Positions 1 through 9,723 are shown, counted from the first letter of the stretch. The stretch: DNA of 64,000 bases from an uncultured Alphaproteobacteria bacterium (GCA_951812805.1 CATOSZ010000005.1:62001-126000); one strand, 5' to 3'. Notes: generated from the sequence alone by a model not told the origin. Numbers and translations: made by a program.

Positions 1-865
1 CGGTCAGCATCGCGTGTTCCGGCAGGATGCCGGTCGCGTTCGGCCAGATCTCGATCTGGCTGGAGGTCGCCTTGGCGCCCGCGTCATGGTGCGCCCAGCC
101 GATGTCGTTGACCGCGGCGATGACATAGCCGGCGCCGACCAACGCGTTGCGGCGCTGATCCATCGGCGTCGGCCCGGTATGCGCCGTCTCGCCGGAAATA
201 CGGATCCGCATGCCGCGTGTCGCATAGCCGCCGGTAACGACCCCGACGGGGACGCCGGCCGCCTCCAGCAAGGGGCCCTGCTCGATGTGCAGTTCGAAAT
301 AGGAATCGATCTCCCGCCCGCCGACGGGCGTGCTGCCGGCATAGCCGATCTCGGCCAGCGCATCGCCAAAAGTGATGCCGTCGAGATCGGTGCGCGCCAG
401 CCCCCATTCCAGGCTTTGAATGCCGGCGAACACCGCGGAGGCCATCATCGGCGGGTTGAAGCGCGCACCCTCCTCGTTCGACCAGTCGACCAGCTCTATC
501 GGCCGGCGGGTTTCGATGCCGCGGTCGTTCAGGCTGCGCAACGCTTCCAAGCCGCCCAACACGCCGAGGATGCCGTCGAACTTGCCCCCGGTGTATTGCG
601 TGTCCAGATGGCTGCCGACCAGAACCGGCGGCAGCTCGTCCTCGCGCCCGGCCCGGCGCGCGAAGATCGAGCCCATGCCATCGACCCGCACCGCAAGCCC
701 GGCCTCTTCGCACCAGGCCACGAACAGGTCGCGCATCTCGCCGTCGGATGCATCCAGGGCCAGCCGGCGCAAGCCCTGATCGCGGCCCGGCCCGATCTCG
801 CCCGACCGCATGACCGTGTCCCACAGCCGCTGTTCGTTTATCGCCAGGGTATTCTTCGTGTTCAT
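1..865 (-). CDS. M20-family amidohydrolase (N-carbamoyl-amino acid / allantoate amidohydrolase type), partial
   Basis: Runs off the left edge, so about 288 N-terminal residues are present. It is a zinc-dependent M20 amidase of the allantoate/N-carbamoyl-L-amino acid hydrolase group, which releases CO2 and NH3 from ureido compounds. Visible metal-site segments are GSHLDTQ (His86, Asp88) and SNEEGARF (Glu131, Glu132), followed by the HTGPTPM segment of the lid domain. The ATG at 865 follows a GGGAGA ribosome site. It is last in a minus-strand operon, 14 bp after the FAH-family gene. A paralogue lies at 59535-60770 with the same RxNxxRLWD-like start. The substrate cannot be told from sequence. 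Confidence 0.85.
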   Translation of the reverse strand, partial: MNTKNTLAINEQRLWDTVMRSGEIGPGRDQGLRRLALDASDGEMRDLFVAWCEEAGLAVRVDGMGSIFARRAGREDELPPVLVGSHLDTQYTGGKFDGILGVLGGLEALRSLNDRGIETRRPIELVDWSNEEGARFNPPMMASAVFAGIQSLEWGLARTDLDGITFGDALAEIGYAGSTPVGGREIDSYFELHIEQGPLLEAAGVPVGVVTGGYATRGMRIRISGETAHTGPTPMDQRRNALVGAGYVIAAVNDIGWAHHDAGAKATSSQIEIWPNATGILPEHAMLT

Positions 866-879
866 GTCCCGTCTCCCGG

Positions 880-1878
880 TCAGAGCGTTCGCACCCGGAC
901 GTCTTCCGCCGCGTCCGCGACGATTCCATTGCGGAGCGGCCGGCCGAACAGCTCGCTCTCGATCTCGAATACGTCGCCCGGACGGGTTTCGACGCCGTCG
1001 GCGGTGCTGATCGCGTCGGCGCCGAAGAAATGGACATGCACGTCGCCCGGCCGGCGGAACAGCCCGTATTTGAAGTGATGGTGTTCCAGGTTGGCGAGGC
1101 TGTGCGACATGTTCGCTTCGCCGGAACGGAACGGCTTCTCCCAAACCACTTCATTGCCCCGGCGCACCCGAACGGTGCCGGCAACGTCGGCCGGCAACTC
1201 GCCGATCAGCAGCTCCGGCCCGAAGGAACAGGGGCGGAGCTTGGAATGGGCGAGGTAGAGATAGTTCTGCCGTTCCATCACATGATCGGCGTACTCGTTG
1301 CCGAGCGCATAGCCGATGCGGCACGGCGTGCCGTCGGGCGCGATGATGTAGAGGCCGGCGATCTCCGCCTCGTCGCCGCCGTCGAGCGCGAAGGCCGGCA
1401 TCGCCAGGCCCGCTTCCGGCGGCACGACACAGGCGCCGTCGCCCTTGTAGAACCATTCGGGCTGCACGCCGGTCTCGCCCGGCGCCGGCTTGCCGCCGTC
1501 GAGGCCGAGCTTGAACATCTTCATCGAGTCGGTGAGCGCATCGTCCGCCGCCGCGGCATCCAGCTTCACATGCATCTGGTCGCGCGCGTCGGCCGAGCCG
1601 AGATGGGTGAGGCCGGTGCCGGTGACGATGCAGTGCGCGGGATCGGGATGGTCGAGGGGGGCGAGGATCCGTCCCTCCGCCAGCACCTGGTCCAAGCTCT
1701 CGCGCCCGTCGCTGAGCCGCGTGGTGACGAGATGGGTGAGCGGCGCGTCCGTCTCAACGGCGATCGAGGCCAGCTCATGGACGGAGGTGCAATCGCCCAG
1801 AACCTCCAGCTCGCCCCCCTCCCCCACCATGGCGACACGGCGTGCGCCATCCCGGTCCTTGAACTGCACCAGCCTCAT
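880..1878 (-). CDS. GguC/AraD1-type fumarylacetoacetate hydrolase family protein
   Basis: 332 residues, starting MRLVQFKDRDG, a start typical of GguC/AraD1 proteins. These belong to the fumarylacetoacetase fold and act on 2-keto-3-deoxy sugar acids or related keto acids using a divalent metal. The C-terminal half carries the family core, with GYALGNEYADH, RPCSFGPELL and the GDVHVHFFGAD region. The frame stays open upstream to 2139, but the ATG at 1878 is chosen for family length and an AAGGAC site upstream. It lies 25 bp after the selenoprotein gene and 14 bp before the M20 hydrolase gene, suggesting one operon for sugar-acid or ureido-compound breakdown. Reaction and substrate are inferred from family only. 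Confidence 0.8.
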   Translation of the reverse strand: MRLVQFKDRDGARRVAMVGEGGELEVLGDCTSVHELASIAVETDAPLTHLVTTRLSDGRESLDQVLAEGRILAPLDHPDPAHCIVTGTGLTHLGSADARDQMHVKLDAAAADDALTDSMKMFKLGLDGGKPAPGETGVQPEWFYKGDGACVVPPEAGLAMPAFALDGGDEAEIAGLYIIAPDGTPCRIGYALGNEYADHVMERQNYLYLAHSKLRPCSFGPELLIGELPADVAGTVRVRRGNEVVWEKPFRSGEANMSHSLANLEHHHFKYGLFRRPGDVHVHFFGADAISTADGVETRPGDVFEIESELFGRPLRNGIVADAAEDVRVRTL

Positions 1879-1903
1879 GATGTCGTGTCCTTTTCTCGTG
1901 CCG

Positions 1904-3019
1904 TCACGTCGGCTTGGCGGAGGGGAACTGGTCGATCCCCAGCTCCGCCCGGATCCCGACGGAGAGATCGGCCTTGTAGTCCTCCAGCGGGATGCCCGTG
2001 GCATCGGCGATCCTGACGACCGCGTTGAAGATCGCCACCACGCCCGCCGCCTCGATCGCCGCCTGCGCACCGAGCCCGGTGACGAGCCGCGCCCGCGCCT
2101 CGGCCAGGCGACCGCCGCCCTCGAAGAACGCCTCGGCAAAATCGATCAGCGCTTCGGCGTCGTCGACGCCGCTCGGACCCATGTTGTCGCCGCCCGTCCC
2201 CAGGATGCCGCCGAACCCGTAGTCCTCGCCCTTGTGTTCGCCGCTCGCACGGAGCAGCACCGCATGGCTGGTGGTTCAGTAGAAGCACTGGTTGATGGCG
2301 GACACCCGCGCCGCCAGCAGCTCGATCTGCGCATGGGTCAGCGCCCGGTACTCGTTGGCGAAGTCGCGCAGCACCGCGTCGGGAAGATAATGGATGGAAT
2401 CCAGGTCGAAGAAGCCCTTGACCTCCGCCGGCACCAGGCTGAGCGCCCGGTGGATGTTGGCGCCGCCGAGCCCGTCGTAGAGATCCGCTTCCCCCGCGCC
2501 CACATCCTCCGGCGCCACCGTCGGCACCCAGGCGAGGCCCGCCTTGGCGCCGGCCGGGCGCTGCCGCGTCGGTATCCCCGGCTGTGGCGCCGGCAAGGGA
2601 TGGGGCGGCATGTCGAGGGCCTCGGCGAAACTGTCGATCGCGGTCACATTGGCGATCACTGCGACCGCCTCGACATACTCGCCCTCCGCCATGCCGTCGG
2701 TGATGAGGGCGTCGTACCAGGACCGGGTCAAGCGGCTCTGATCCGTCGTGATCCGATGGACGACGTCGACCAGGGCCTCGGGCAGGTCGCCGAGGCTCTC
2801 GTGTGTGCCTTCCACCATGGCGGGCGACAGCGCCGCCTTGCGCTCGCGGCAGAGGGGACAGGCGCGGGCCTGCCGGGCCTCGGCCGCGATCGCCACGCGG
2901 GTCGCACCGTCCCACCAGGCGCCTGCCGCCGCGAGGCGGGCCCAGGCCCGGCGATGGGCGGCGACGATCTCCTCGTCGATATCGAGCGGGGAGGCTTCGT
3001 ATGTGATGTCATCGGCCAC
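1904..3019 (-). CDS. Two-domain AhpD-like/carboxymuconolactone decarboxylase-fold selenoprotein (Sec at UGA 2276-2278)
   Basis: Read as one frame of 371 residues with an internal TGA at 2276-2278 decoded as selenocysteine 248. The halves on either side are in the same frame and together make a two-domain AhpD-like protein. The first domain has CPLC (Cys54, Cys57). The second has NQCFY-Sec-TTSH, where the family normally has CxxC followed by a His two or three residues on. Replacing the second Cys by Sec gives CxxU, a classical redox motif; the expected role is thiol or selenol peroxidase. The GTG start at 3019 follows AAGGAG by 10 bases. An 8-pair hairpin lies just past the UGA. Standard callers would report a truncated 247-residue protein plus a fragment. 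It heads the operon 3019 to <1. Confidence 0.87.
2239..2259 (-). other. Candidate bacterial SECIS hairpin for the AhpD-like selenoprotein
   Basis: Counting the U of UGA as 1, bases 20-27 pair with 33-40 (8 pairs, two of them G-U), closing a five-base loop CGUGC at 28-32. A G sits in the second loop position. This matches the general rule for bacterial SECIS elements: a short stem-loop shortly after the UGA with a G at the start of the apical loop, recognised by SelB. The fold was done by eye; no folding program was run. Confidence 0.6.
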
Positions 3020-3152
3020 GGCGGCCCGGCTCCTTCCAGGAAAATGATGCCGCAACGTTAGTCGGCCCGGCCGCCGTCTTCAACGGCCTTGAATAACCCC
3101 GCCCGGCGCGGGATCTTGGCGGACCGCCCCTGCGCCCGCGAGGAGATCCGCC

Positions 3153-4388
3153 ATGCCCGCCATCGCCCAGCCGCTGCCCGACGATATCGCCGCCGCCGTC
3201 GAGGGCCTGATCGCCTTCGCCCGGGCCGAGATCCAGCCGCGCCACGAACGATACGGCGACATCCTCGACGACCCCCGCCGCCGCTTTCGCGAGGACGGCC
3301 GCCTGGCGGACGAGACGGTCGAAATCATCCGGGAGATGCGGATGTGCGCGGCCGAGGCCGGCTTCTACACGATGTGCGTTCCGGAATCGCTTGGCGGCGG
3401 CGGGCTCGGCCATCTCGCCTATTTCGCCGGCTGGCAGGCGCTCTTCCATCACTGCGGGCCGCACCACTGGCTGATGCTCTATGCCATCAGCCATTGGGCC
3501 TTCGGGCCGAGCCGCCTGCTGGAAAAGGTCGGGCCCCGCGCGCGCGAGGAAATCCTGGCGCCGCTGATGCGCGGCGAGCAGTCGATGTGCTTCGGCCTTT
3601 CGGAACCGGGCGCCGGCTCGGACGTCCAGGCGATGCGCACGCGCGCCGTGGCCGACGGCGAGGGCTGGCGGCTCTCGGGGCGGAAGATCTGGACCACGAA
3701 TTCGCCGATCGCCGACTACTGCATCGTCTTCGCCGTGACCGACAGCGACCGCGCGGCCGAGCGCCGGGGCGGCATTTCCGCCTTCCTGGTGCCGACGGAC
3801 GCGCCCGGCTTCCGTATCGACCGGGTCATCCGCATGTTCGGCTCGATCGGTGGCGACGAGGCGGAACTCGCCTTCGAGGATATCCGGGTCGAGCCCTGGC
3901 AACTCGTCGGCGAGCTGCACGACGGGTTCCGCACCGCGCTCTATGGCGTCAATCTCGGGCGGATCTACAACACCGCGCGCGCCGTTGGCCTCGGGCGCTG
4001 GGCGCTGGAAACCGCCCTCGACCACGCGAGCCAGCGCGAGGCGTTCGGCCAGCCGATCGCCGCCTTCCAGGGCGTCAGCTTTCCCTTGGCGGAAAGTGCG
4101 ATGGAACTGCACGCCGCCCACCTGATGGGCCGCAACATGAGCACCCTGCTGGACCAGGGCGAGGCGGCGGTGAAGGAGGTCTCGATGACCAAGGCCTATG
4201 CGGTGGAAATCGGCGTCCGCGCCGTCGACCGGGCGATGCAGACCCATGGCGCCATGGGCTTCACGAACGAGATCGGCCTGACGGAGGCCTGGCACGCGCT
4301 GCGCGTCGTCAACGTCGCGGACGGTACCAACGAGATCCTGCGCCGCACCATCGCCCAGCGTCTTCTCAAGGGCGACGTCGACATCTGA
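3153..4388 (+). CDS. Acyl-CoA dehydrogenase family protein
   Basis: 411 residues, the usual length for FAD-dependent acyl-CoA dehydrogenases, which put an alpha-beta double bond into acyl-CoA thioesters and pass electrons to ETF. The order is an N-terminal helical domain, a middle beta domain with MCFGLSEPGAGSDV and WTTNSPIADY (FAD contact signature), and a C-terminal helical domain with QTHGAMGFTNEIGL and the NVADGTNEILRRTIA segment. The last is typical of the C-terminal FAD-binding loop. It stands alone on the plus strand, divergent from the selenoprotein operon (133 bp apart) and convergent with the cyclase gene. Chain-length preference is not predictable here. Confidence 0.9.
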   Translation: MPAIAQPLPDDIAAAVEGLIAFARAEIQPRHERYGDILDDPRRRFREDGRLADETVEIIREMRMCAAEAGFYTMCVPESLGGGGLGHLAYFAGWQALFHHCGPHHWLMLYAISHWAFGPSRLLEKVGPRAREEILAPLMRGEQSMCFGLSEPGAGSDVQAMRTRAVADGEGWRLSGRKIWTTNSPIADYCIVFAVTDSDRAAERRGGISAFLVPTDAPGFRIDRVIRMFGSIGGDEAELAFEDIRVEPWQLVGELHDGFRTALYGVNLGRIYNTARAVGLGRWALETALDHASQREAFGQPIAAFQGVSFPLAESAMELHAAHLMGRNMSTLLDQGEAAVKEVSMTKAYAVEIGVRAVDRAMQTHGAMGFTNEIGLTEAWHALRVVNVADGTNEILRRTIAQRLLKGDVDI

Positions 4389-4395
4389 ATTTCGG

Positions 4396-6690
4396 CTACT
4401 TCGTCTCGGCGACGAAGACCCCGTCCCAATCGTCGCCCGGCGGCTCCGCCTCGAAGAGCGCGATGCGCTCCTCGTAGAGATCGTGGAACTCGGCCAGTTC
4501 CGGCGCCATCTCCCGGCAGGTGGCGAGCCACTGCCGTGCCCGGGTCCAGTCCTGGTCGCGGTAGGCCGCCAGCATCCGGTCGTTCGCCGTGGCGAGCTCG
4601 CGGAAGGCGCTGGTCTCGGCGACCTCGCCGTCGCCCATCAGGGTGAAGATGCGGGTCGCCTCGCTGCGCCCCTTGACCGCGATCAGGTCGAGTTCGAGAG
4701 CCGCCAGCTCCGGCACCTGGCGCTCGGTATCCTCACCGATGATGATGCGCACGCCGTAGGTTTTCGATTGTCCTTCCAGGCGCGAGGCCAGGTTCACCGC
4801 ATCGCCCAGCACCGAATAGTCGAAGCGCAGCTCCGAGCCCATGTTGCCGACGATGCAGCCGCCGGTGTTGATGCCGATGCCCACATCCAGGGTCTTGGCC
4901 TCCCGCCCCTCGGCCCGGGCCTCGGCCACCAGCTCGGCATTCAGCGTGGCGAGCTCGGCCTGCATGGCGAAGGCACTGTCGCAGGCGTGGCGGGCATGCT
5001 CGGAATCGTCGAGGGGGGCGTTCCAGAAGGCCATGATGCAGTCGCCCATGTATTTGTCGATCGTCCCCTGCCGCTTCTGGATGATTTGCGTCATCGGCGT
5101 CAGAAAGCGGTTGATCAGCCGGGTCAGGCCCTGGGGATTGTCGCGGAACTGCTCCGAGATCGCGGTGAAGCCACGCACGTCGGAGAACATGAAGGTCAGT
5201 TCCTTATGCTCGCCGCCGAGCTGCAGCAGGTCCGGCTGATCCGCCAGCTGCTCGACGAGATCGGGCGATAGGTACTGTCCCATGGCCCCCTTGATGAAGA
5301 CGCGTTGCTTCTCCTCCGCCACGTGGCTGGCGTATACGAGGTAGATGTAGAGCACCAGGGCCACGGCGATCGGATAGGAAGGGTCGAACAGCAGGAGCTC
5401 GGTCCGCAGGAAATAGACGGCGCCGACGGCGAGCCCTCCGGCGACGGCGAGGAGGGCGACCAGGGTCAACCGCGCGCCCACAACCCCCAATGCAACGACC
5501 AACAGCAGGCCGACGAGGACGGCCGCGGTGTGCTCGTAGGCGCTGGCGTAGGGAGGCCGCACCAGATGGGTATTGTTGACGGCGTTCTCGATCAGATGGG
5601 CATGAATCTCCACCCCCGGTATGTTCGCTTCCAGGGATGTCGAGCGAATATCCTGCAGGCCCTTCGCCGTCGCCCCGACGAGAACGATCTTCTGAGCCAG
5701 TTCGGCGGAGTCCACGCGGCCCGCCAGGATGTCGGTAATCGAGAGATAGCGGGACGGGTCGTGCCGAAGCCCTTTCAGCCACATCCGACCCTTCCAGTCG
5801 ACCGGAATTCGCACCCCCTGCAACACCACTTCGTAGAGACCGTAGGTATCGGTTTTCATCGCGAGGCCTCTTTGCTGCGTCGCGACGCGCAGGACCTCCA
5901 GGCTGAGGGTGGGAACGATCGACTTCCGGCCGACGAGATAGACCGCCGGGACACGGCGGACGATGCTGTCGCGATCGATATCCGGAATGACGACACCGAT
6001 GCCTCGCGCAGCCTCCGTCAGCACCGGCAGGTTCTTGATCAATCCACCGATCGGCATCATGAAGCCTCTGGGATCCTCGCCGAGGCGCGCGACGGCCATC
6101 TTCTTGAGGACGTCCTCGTCTTCCACGGCATTCGGATCGAACTCGGCGAACAGGCCGAGGGCGACGGGATGCTTGGCGATGATGCGTGCGAAGGTGTCGT
6201 CGTAAGACGGCATCTTCTTCAGCGCCTCGACCATCGACTGGCCGAGGCCGGGGGTCCGCTCGGCGATGTAATCCGGCGAGGTCCGGTCCGGCTCGGCGAA
6301 GACCATGTCGAAGCCGACCGCGATCGCCCCCATGCGACGCAGCTTGACGACCAATTGCGCCATCGTCCGCCGGGACCAGGGCCATTGCCCCAGTTCCCGC
6401 AGGCTCTTCTCGTCGATCGCCGCGACCTTCACCAAGGGCGGCTTGGTCTCGACCGGCAGCTGGGTTTGCATCAGGTCGAAGGTCTTGTAGCGCAGCACCT
6501 GCACCGGCGCCGGATCGGCGCCGCGCAGGAAGACGAAACCGACGATCAACAACAGGGCGACGGGACGCCCCTTGCTCGTGCAGGCCCGCCAGACCGCGCG
6601 GCCCCATGACCCGAAGCGCGCCCGCCAGCGCCCGGCCTCGCCCTCTTCGGCGATCAGGTCGGCGGGGGTCAGGGCGGGATCGCCATGCAT
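4396..6690 (-). CDS. CHASE2-domain adenylate/guanylate cyclase (class III)
   Basis: 764 residues. One membrane segment lies near residues 43-56, followed by a long periplasmic CHASE2 sensor up to about 370, then three membrane spans (about 380-455). The cytoplasmic class III cyclase domain begins near residue 490. Metal-binding Asp residues sit in MFSDVRGFT and KYMGDCIMAFW, the latter also holding the purine-contacting Lys. DAVNLASRLE supplies the transition-state Asn and Arg. The enzyme should make cAMP (or cGMP) in response to an extracytoplasmic signal. It starts 4 bp after the HlyD gene, so it is probably co-transcribed with the secretion genes, suggesting control of, or response to, the secreted product. 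Confidence 0.88.
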   Translation of the reverse strand: MHGDPALTPADLIAEEGEAGRWRARFGSWGRAVWRACTSKGRPVALLLIVGFVFLRGADPAPVQVLRYKTFDLMQTQLPVETKPPLVKVAAIDEKSLRELGQWPWSRRTMAQLVVKLRRMGAIAVGFDMVFAEPDRTSPDYIAERTPGLGQSMVEALKKMPSYDDTFARIIAKHPVALGLFAEFDPNAVEDEDVLKKMAVARLGEDPRGFMMPIGGLIKNLPVLTEAARGIGVVIPDIDRDSIVRRVPAVYLVGRKSIVPTLSLEVLRVATQQRGLAMKTDTYGLYEVVLQGVRIPVDWKGRMWLKGLRHDPSRYLSITDILAGRVDSAELAQKIVLVGATAKGLQDIRSTSLEANIPGVEIHAHLIENAVNNTHLVRPPYASAYEHTAAVLVGLLLVVALGVVGARLTLVALLAVAGGLAVGAVYFLRTELLLFDPSYPIAVALVLYIYLVYASHVAEEKQRVFIKGAMGQYLSPDLVEQLADQPDLLQLGGEHKELTFMFSDVRGFTAISEQFRDNPQGLTRLINRFLTPMTQIIQKRQGTIDKYMGDCIMAFWNAPLDDSEHARHACDSAFAMQAELATLNAELVAEARAEGREAKTLDVGIGINTGGCIVGNMGSELRFDYSVLGDAVNLASRLEGQSKTYGVRIIIGEDTERQVPELAALELDLIAVKGRSEATRIFTLMGDGEVAETSAFRELATANDRMLAAYRDQDWTRARQWLATCREMAPELAEFHDLYEERIALFEAEPPGDDWDGVFVAETK

Positions 6691-6694
6691 CGGT

Positions 6695-7984
6695 TCACCG
6701 TTCGCGGAAGGATTCGTGCTTCAGCTTCAGCACCGGTCGCAGCAAATAGTCTATGACGGACTTGGAGCCGGTGTGAATGTCGACGCTGGCCTGCATGCCG
6801 GGAATGATCGGCAGGCTGCCCGCGACATCACCGAGATAGGCCTTGTCCGTCTCGGCGATCACGCGGAAGTAGGCCTGGCCGTTCTGGTCGGAGTTCGCGT
6901 CGGCGGCGATATGGGCCACCTTGCCCTCGAGGCCGCCGTAGCGCACGAAGTCGTAGGAACCGACCTTGACGACGACACGCTGCCCCTCCTCGACATAGCC
7001 CCGGTCGATGGGATTGAGGCGGGCCTCGATCACCAGCTTCTCGTGCGTCGGTACGATCTCCATGATCGGTTCGCCCGGCCGGACCACGCCGCCGATGGTG
7101 TGGTAGCGCAAGTTCTTCACGATGCCGTCGATCGGGCTGGTGATCTGGGTGCGATCGGCCTGCGCCGTGGCCTCGACCATCAACTCACCGATACGGGTGA
7201 TCTCCACCTCGACGTCGCGGATCTCGTCGCTCGCCTGCCGTTTGAACTTGCGGTCGATCTCATTCTCGCGCTCCCGCGCCTCGGCAAGCGCCGCGCGGGA
7301 GCGGGGGATCGAGGCATCGAGCGCTTCCATCTTCTTGCGCAGCGCCTCGACCTCGCGGGTCAGCTGCACATGCTCCATGCGCGAGGTCAGGCCCTTCTCC
7401 AGCAGTCCTTGCGACATCTCGAACCGTTCCCGGCTGTAGCCGAGATCGACCTTCACCGCGCGCCGGTTGGTCTGCAGCTCGCGGGTGTCGAGCTGGCGCT
7501 GGCGGATCTGTTCCTTGAGGACGGCGATCGCGCTCTGCTGCTCGCGCCGGCCGCTCTCGAACTGCTCGCGTTCGCGGCGCAGCATTTCGGGCCGGCGCGC
7601 GGCCTCTTCCGCCGGAAACTCGGGCTCGGAGCCGTTGACCTCGGCGTCCAGGCGGGCGCGGGCCAGCGTCAGGCCGTCCAGGCGGACCTGCAACTCCTCC
7701 CGGTTGATCCGATTGGCCGCGAGGTTGAGGCGGACCAGCGGCTGACCGGCCTGCACCGTATCGCCGTCGGCGACGGTGATGTCCTCGACAATGCCGCCTT
7801 CCAGGTGCTGGATCACCTTGATCTGGCCGACCGGCACGACCTCGCCGTCGGCGATCGCGACCTCCTCCAGCTGGGTGAAATGCGCCCAGCCGACCGCCAG
7901 GACGATCAGGGTAATGACGATCCATGCCGCCCACCGCCAGGTCGGCAGCGGATGCTTGCGGATCATGCCGTCGAGCTCGCTCAT
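6695..7984 (-). CDS. HlyD-family type I secretion periplasmic adaptor
   Basis: 429 residues. It has a short cytoplasmic N-terminus, one membrane helix (about residues 17-35, AAWIVITLIVLAVGWA), then a lipoyl-like half motif (GGIVEDITVADGDTVQAGQPL), a long Arg/Glu-rich coiled-coil hairpin (about 90-260) and the second lipoyl half and beta-barrel (about 270-400). This is the membrane-fusion subunit that links the ABC exporter to a TolC-type outer membrane channel. The ATG at 7984 overlaps the stop of the ABC gene as ATGA, indicating translational coupling. No TolC homologue or RTX substrate is present in the window. Confidence 0.92.
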   Translation of the reverse strand: MSELDGMIRKHPLPTWRWAAWIVITLIVLAVGWAHFTQLEEVAIADGEVVPVGQIKVIQHLEGGIVEDITVADGDTVQAGQPLVRLNLAANRINREELQVRLDGLTLARARLDAEVNGSEPEFPAEEAARRPEMLRREREQFESGRREQQSAIAVLKEQIRQRQLDTRELQTNRRAVKVDLGYSRERFEMSQGLLEKGLTSRMEHVQLTREVEALRKKMEALDASIPRSRAALAEARERENEIDRKFKRQASDEIRDVEVEITRIGELMVEATAQADRTQITSPIDGIVKNLRYHTIGGVVRPGEPIMEIVPTHEKLVIEARLNPIDRGYVEEGQRVVVKVGSYDFVRYGGLEGKVAHIAADANSDQNGQAYFRVIAETDKAYLGDVAGSLPIIPGMQASVDIHTGSKSVIDYLLRPVLKLKHESFRER

Positions 7985-9723
7985 GGCGTCGTCCCCAGAC
8001 GCACCGGGCCGTCGGCGCCGCCCACCAGCTCCGGCACCGCCTCGTGCGGTGGGCCGACCCGGACGATGCGGCCGCGGTCCAGCACCACGACGATCCGGCA
8101 GGCCGCAAGCAGCGTCGCGCTGTGGGTTACCGCGACGACCATATGATCGGCGGCGAGCGCGGCGAGTGCCTGGGTCAATTCCCGCTCCCCCTGATGGTCG
8201 AGATTGCTCGACGGCTCGTCCAGCAATACCACCGGCGGATCCTTGATCAGCGCCCGGGCGATGGCGATCCGCTGGCGCACCCCACCGGCGAGCCGCATGC
8301 CCCCCTCGCCCACGTCCGTACCGTAGCCTTCCGGCAGGTCGACGACGCGGGCATGCAGGCCGACCAGCTCCGCCGCGCGAAGCAGCTCGGCATCGCCCGC
8401 CTCCGGCGCGCCGGCCAGCAGGTTGTCGCGGATGGTCCCGCCGAACAGCACGTTCTCCTGCGGCACGTAGCCGATCCAGCCGGAGATCTCCGGCCTGGAA
8501 AACTGCGCGAGATCGGCGCCGTCCAGCAGGACCCGACCGGAGTCCGGCGCATAGAGCCCTTGCAGGACCTTGAGCAGGGTCGTCTTGCCGCTGCCGTTCG
8601 CGCCGACGATGCCGAGCATGCCCGGCGGCTTGATCTGCGCGCGCAGCCCGTCGAGCGCCGGTGCCTCGCCGTCGGGATAGGTGAAACTCACCTGGTCGAG
8701 GCTGAGCTCGCCCTTCGGCCGTTCCATCTCGACGGCGGGCCGCTGCACCTCCCCCGGCAGGGCGAAAACTTCGCCGAGACGCTCGATCGCCTGGTTGTAG
8801 CTGGCATAGTTGCGCCAGGAGGAGACCAGCTGGTTGAAGGGCGCGGCGATACGCCCGACCAGGATATTGGCGGCGATCAGCGCACCGATGGTCAACTGCT
8901 GCTCGACGATGGCGATGGCGCCGAAGGTGGTGACGGCGACCGTCGTCGCCACGGTCGCGACCGCGGCGATGTTCACATAGCCGTCCGTATGGCTGCCGCG
9001 CTCCAGGCTGCGTTCGATGGTGCCGGCGTGGAAATGCTCCCACTTCGGCCGCAACCAGTCGTCGAGCGCCAGCGCCTTCACGGTCGAGCGGCCGGCGACG
9101 ACCTCGCCGATCAGCCGCTCCCGGTTGAAGGCGGCCTGGCGTTCGGCGCTGTTGGTCCGGTTCAGCACCTGGCCGGAGCGGATCGCCAGCAGCAAGAAGA
9201 CCGGCAGGGCGGCCAGCATCACCCAGGCGACCGGCTCGGCGATGACGAAGACCAGCAGCAGAAACAGCACCGCGAAGGGCAGGTCGATCACCAGGACGGC
9301 GGAGGCGCCCGACAGCGTGTTGCGTACCACCTCCAGATCGCGAAACAGCGCCTGCCAGAAGGTCGCCGGCCGTCGCTCCAGCTCGGCGAGCGGCAAGCTC
9401 ATCAATTTATCGAACAGCTTGCGTCCGACCACGGCATCGATCTGCAGCGCCGCCTTCTGCAGCATTCGCGCCCGGCTCTGTCGCAGGATCAGGTCGAAAG
9501 CCAGGACCAGGATCATCCCGACCACCAGCCCCTTCAGGGTGGAAAGGCCGGCATAAAACACCACCCGGTCGTAGACCTGCAGCACGAAGATCGGCGTCGC
9601 CAGGGCCATGCAATTGACGAACAGGCTCATCACGGCGACTTCGCGGTAGACCGGTTTCACCGGTCGAAGGACGGGCCCCAGCCAGCGTCGGCGCTGGGCC
9701 TTGGTCGTCTTCGCTCCGTCCAC
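7981..9723 (-). CDS. Type I secretion system permease/ATPase
   Basis: 580 residues, half-transporter of the PrtD/LapB type without an N-terminal C39 peptidase-like domain. The membrane domain (about 30-310) is followed by the nucleotide-binding domain. Walker A is GANGSGKTT (near residues 373-381), the Q-loop is YVPQENVLFGG, Walker B is VVLLDEP and the H-loop is VAVTHS. The signature motif is degenerate, LAGGVRQR in place of LSGGQ(R/K)Q. It exports an unfolded protein across both membranes together with HlyD and an outer membrane channel. Its start lies 107 bp after the SapC stop, still on the same strand. Confidence 0.92.
   Translation of the reverse strand: MDGAKTTKAQRRRWLGPVLRPVKPVYREVAVMSLFVNCMALATPIFVLQVYDRVVFYAGLSTLKGLVVGMILVLAFDLILRQSRARMLQKAALQIDAVVGRKLFDKLMSLPLAELERRPATFWQALFRDLEVVRNTLSGASAVLVIDLPFAVLFLLLVFVIAEPVAWVMLAALPVFLLLAIRSGQVLNRTNSAERQAAFNRERLIGEVVAGRSTVKALALDDWLRPKWEHFHAGTIERSLERGSHTDGYVNIAAVATVATTVAVTTFGAIAIVEQQLTIGALIAANILVGRIAAPFNQLVSSWRNYASYNQAIERLGEVFALPGEVQRPAVEMERPKGELSLDQVSFTYPDGEAPALDGLRAQIKPPGMLGIVGANGSGKTTLLKVLQGLYAPDSGRVLLDGADLAQFSRPEISGWIGYVPQENVLFGGTIRDNLLAGAPEAGDAELLRAAELVGLHARVVDLPEGYGTDVGEGGMRLAGGVRQRIAIARALIKDPPVVLLDEPSSNLDHQGERELTQALAALAADHMVVAVTHSATLLAACRIVVVLDRGRIVRVGPPHEAVPELVGGADGPVRLGTTP

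Noticed and set aside
2276-2278. TGA as a true stop splitting the gene (pseudogene)
   Set aside because: Both sides are full-length family sequence in the same frame, the stop sits exactly at a catalytic Cys position, it is TGA, and a SECIS-like hairpin follows. A random nonsense mutation is much less likely.
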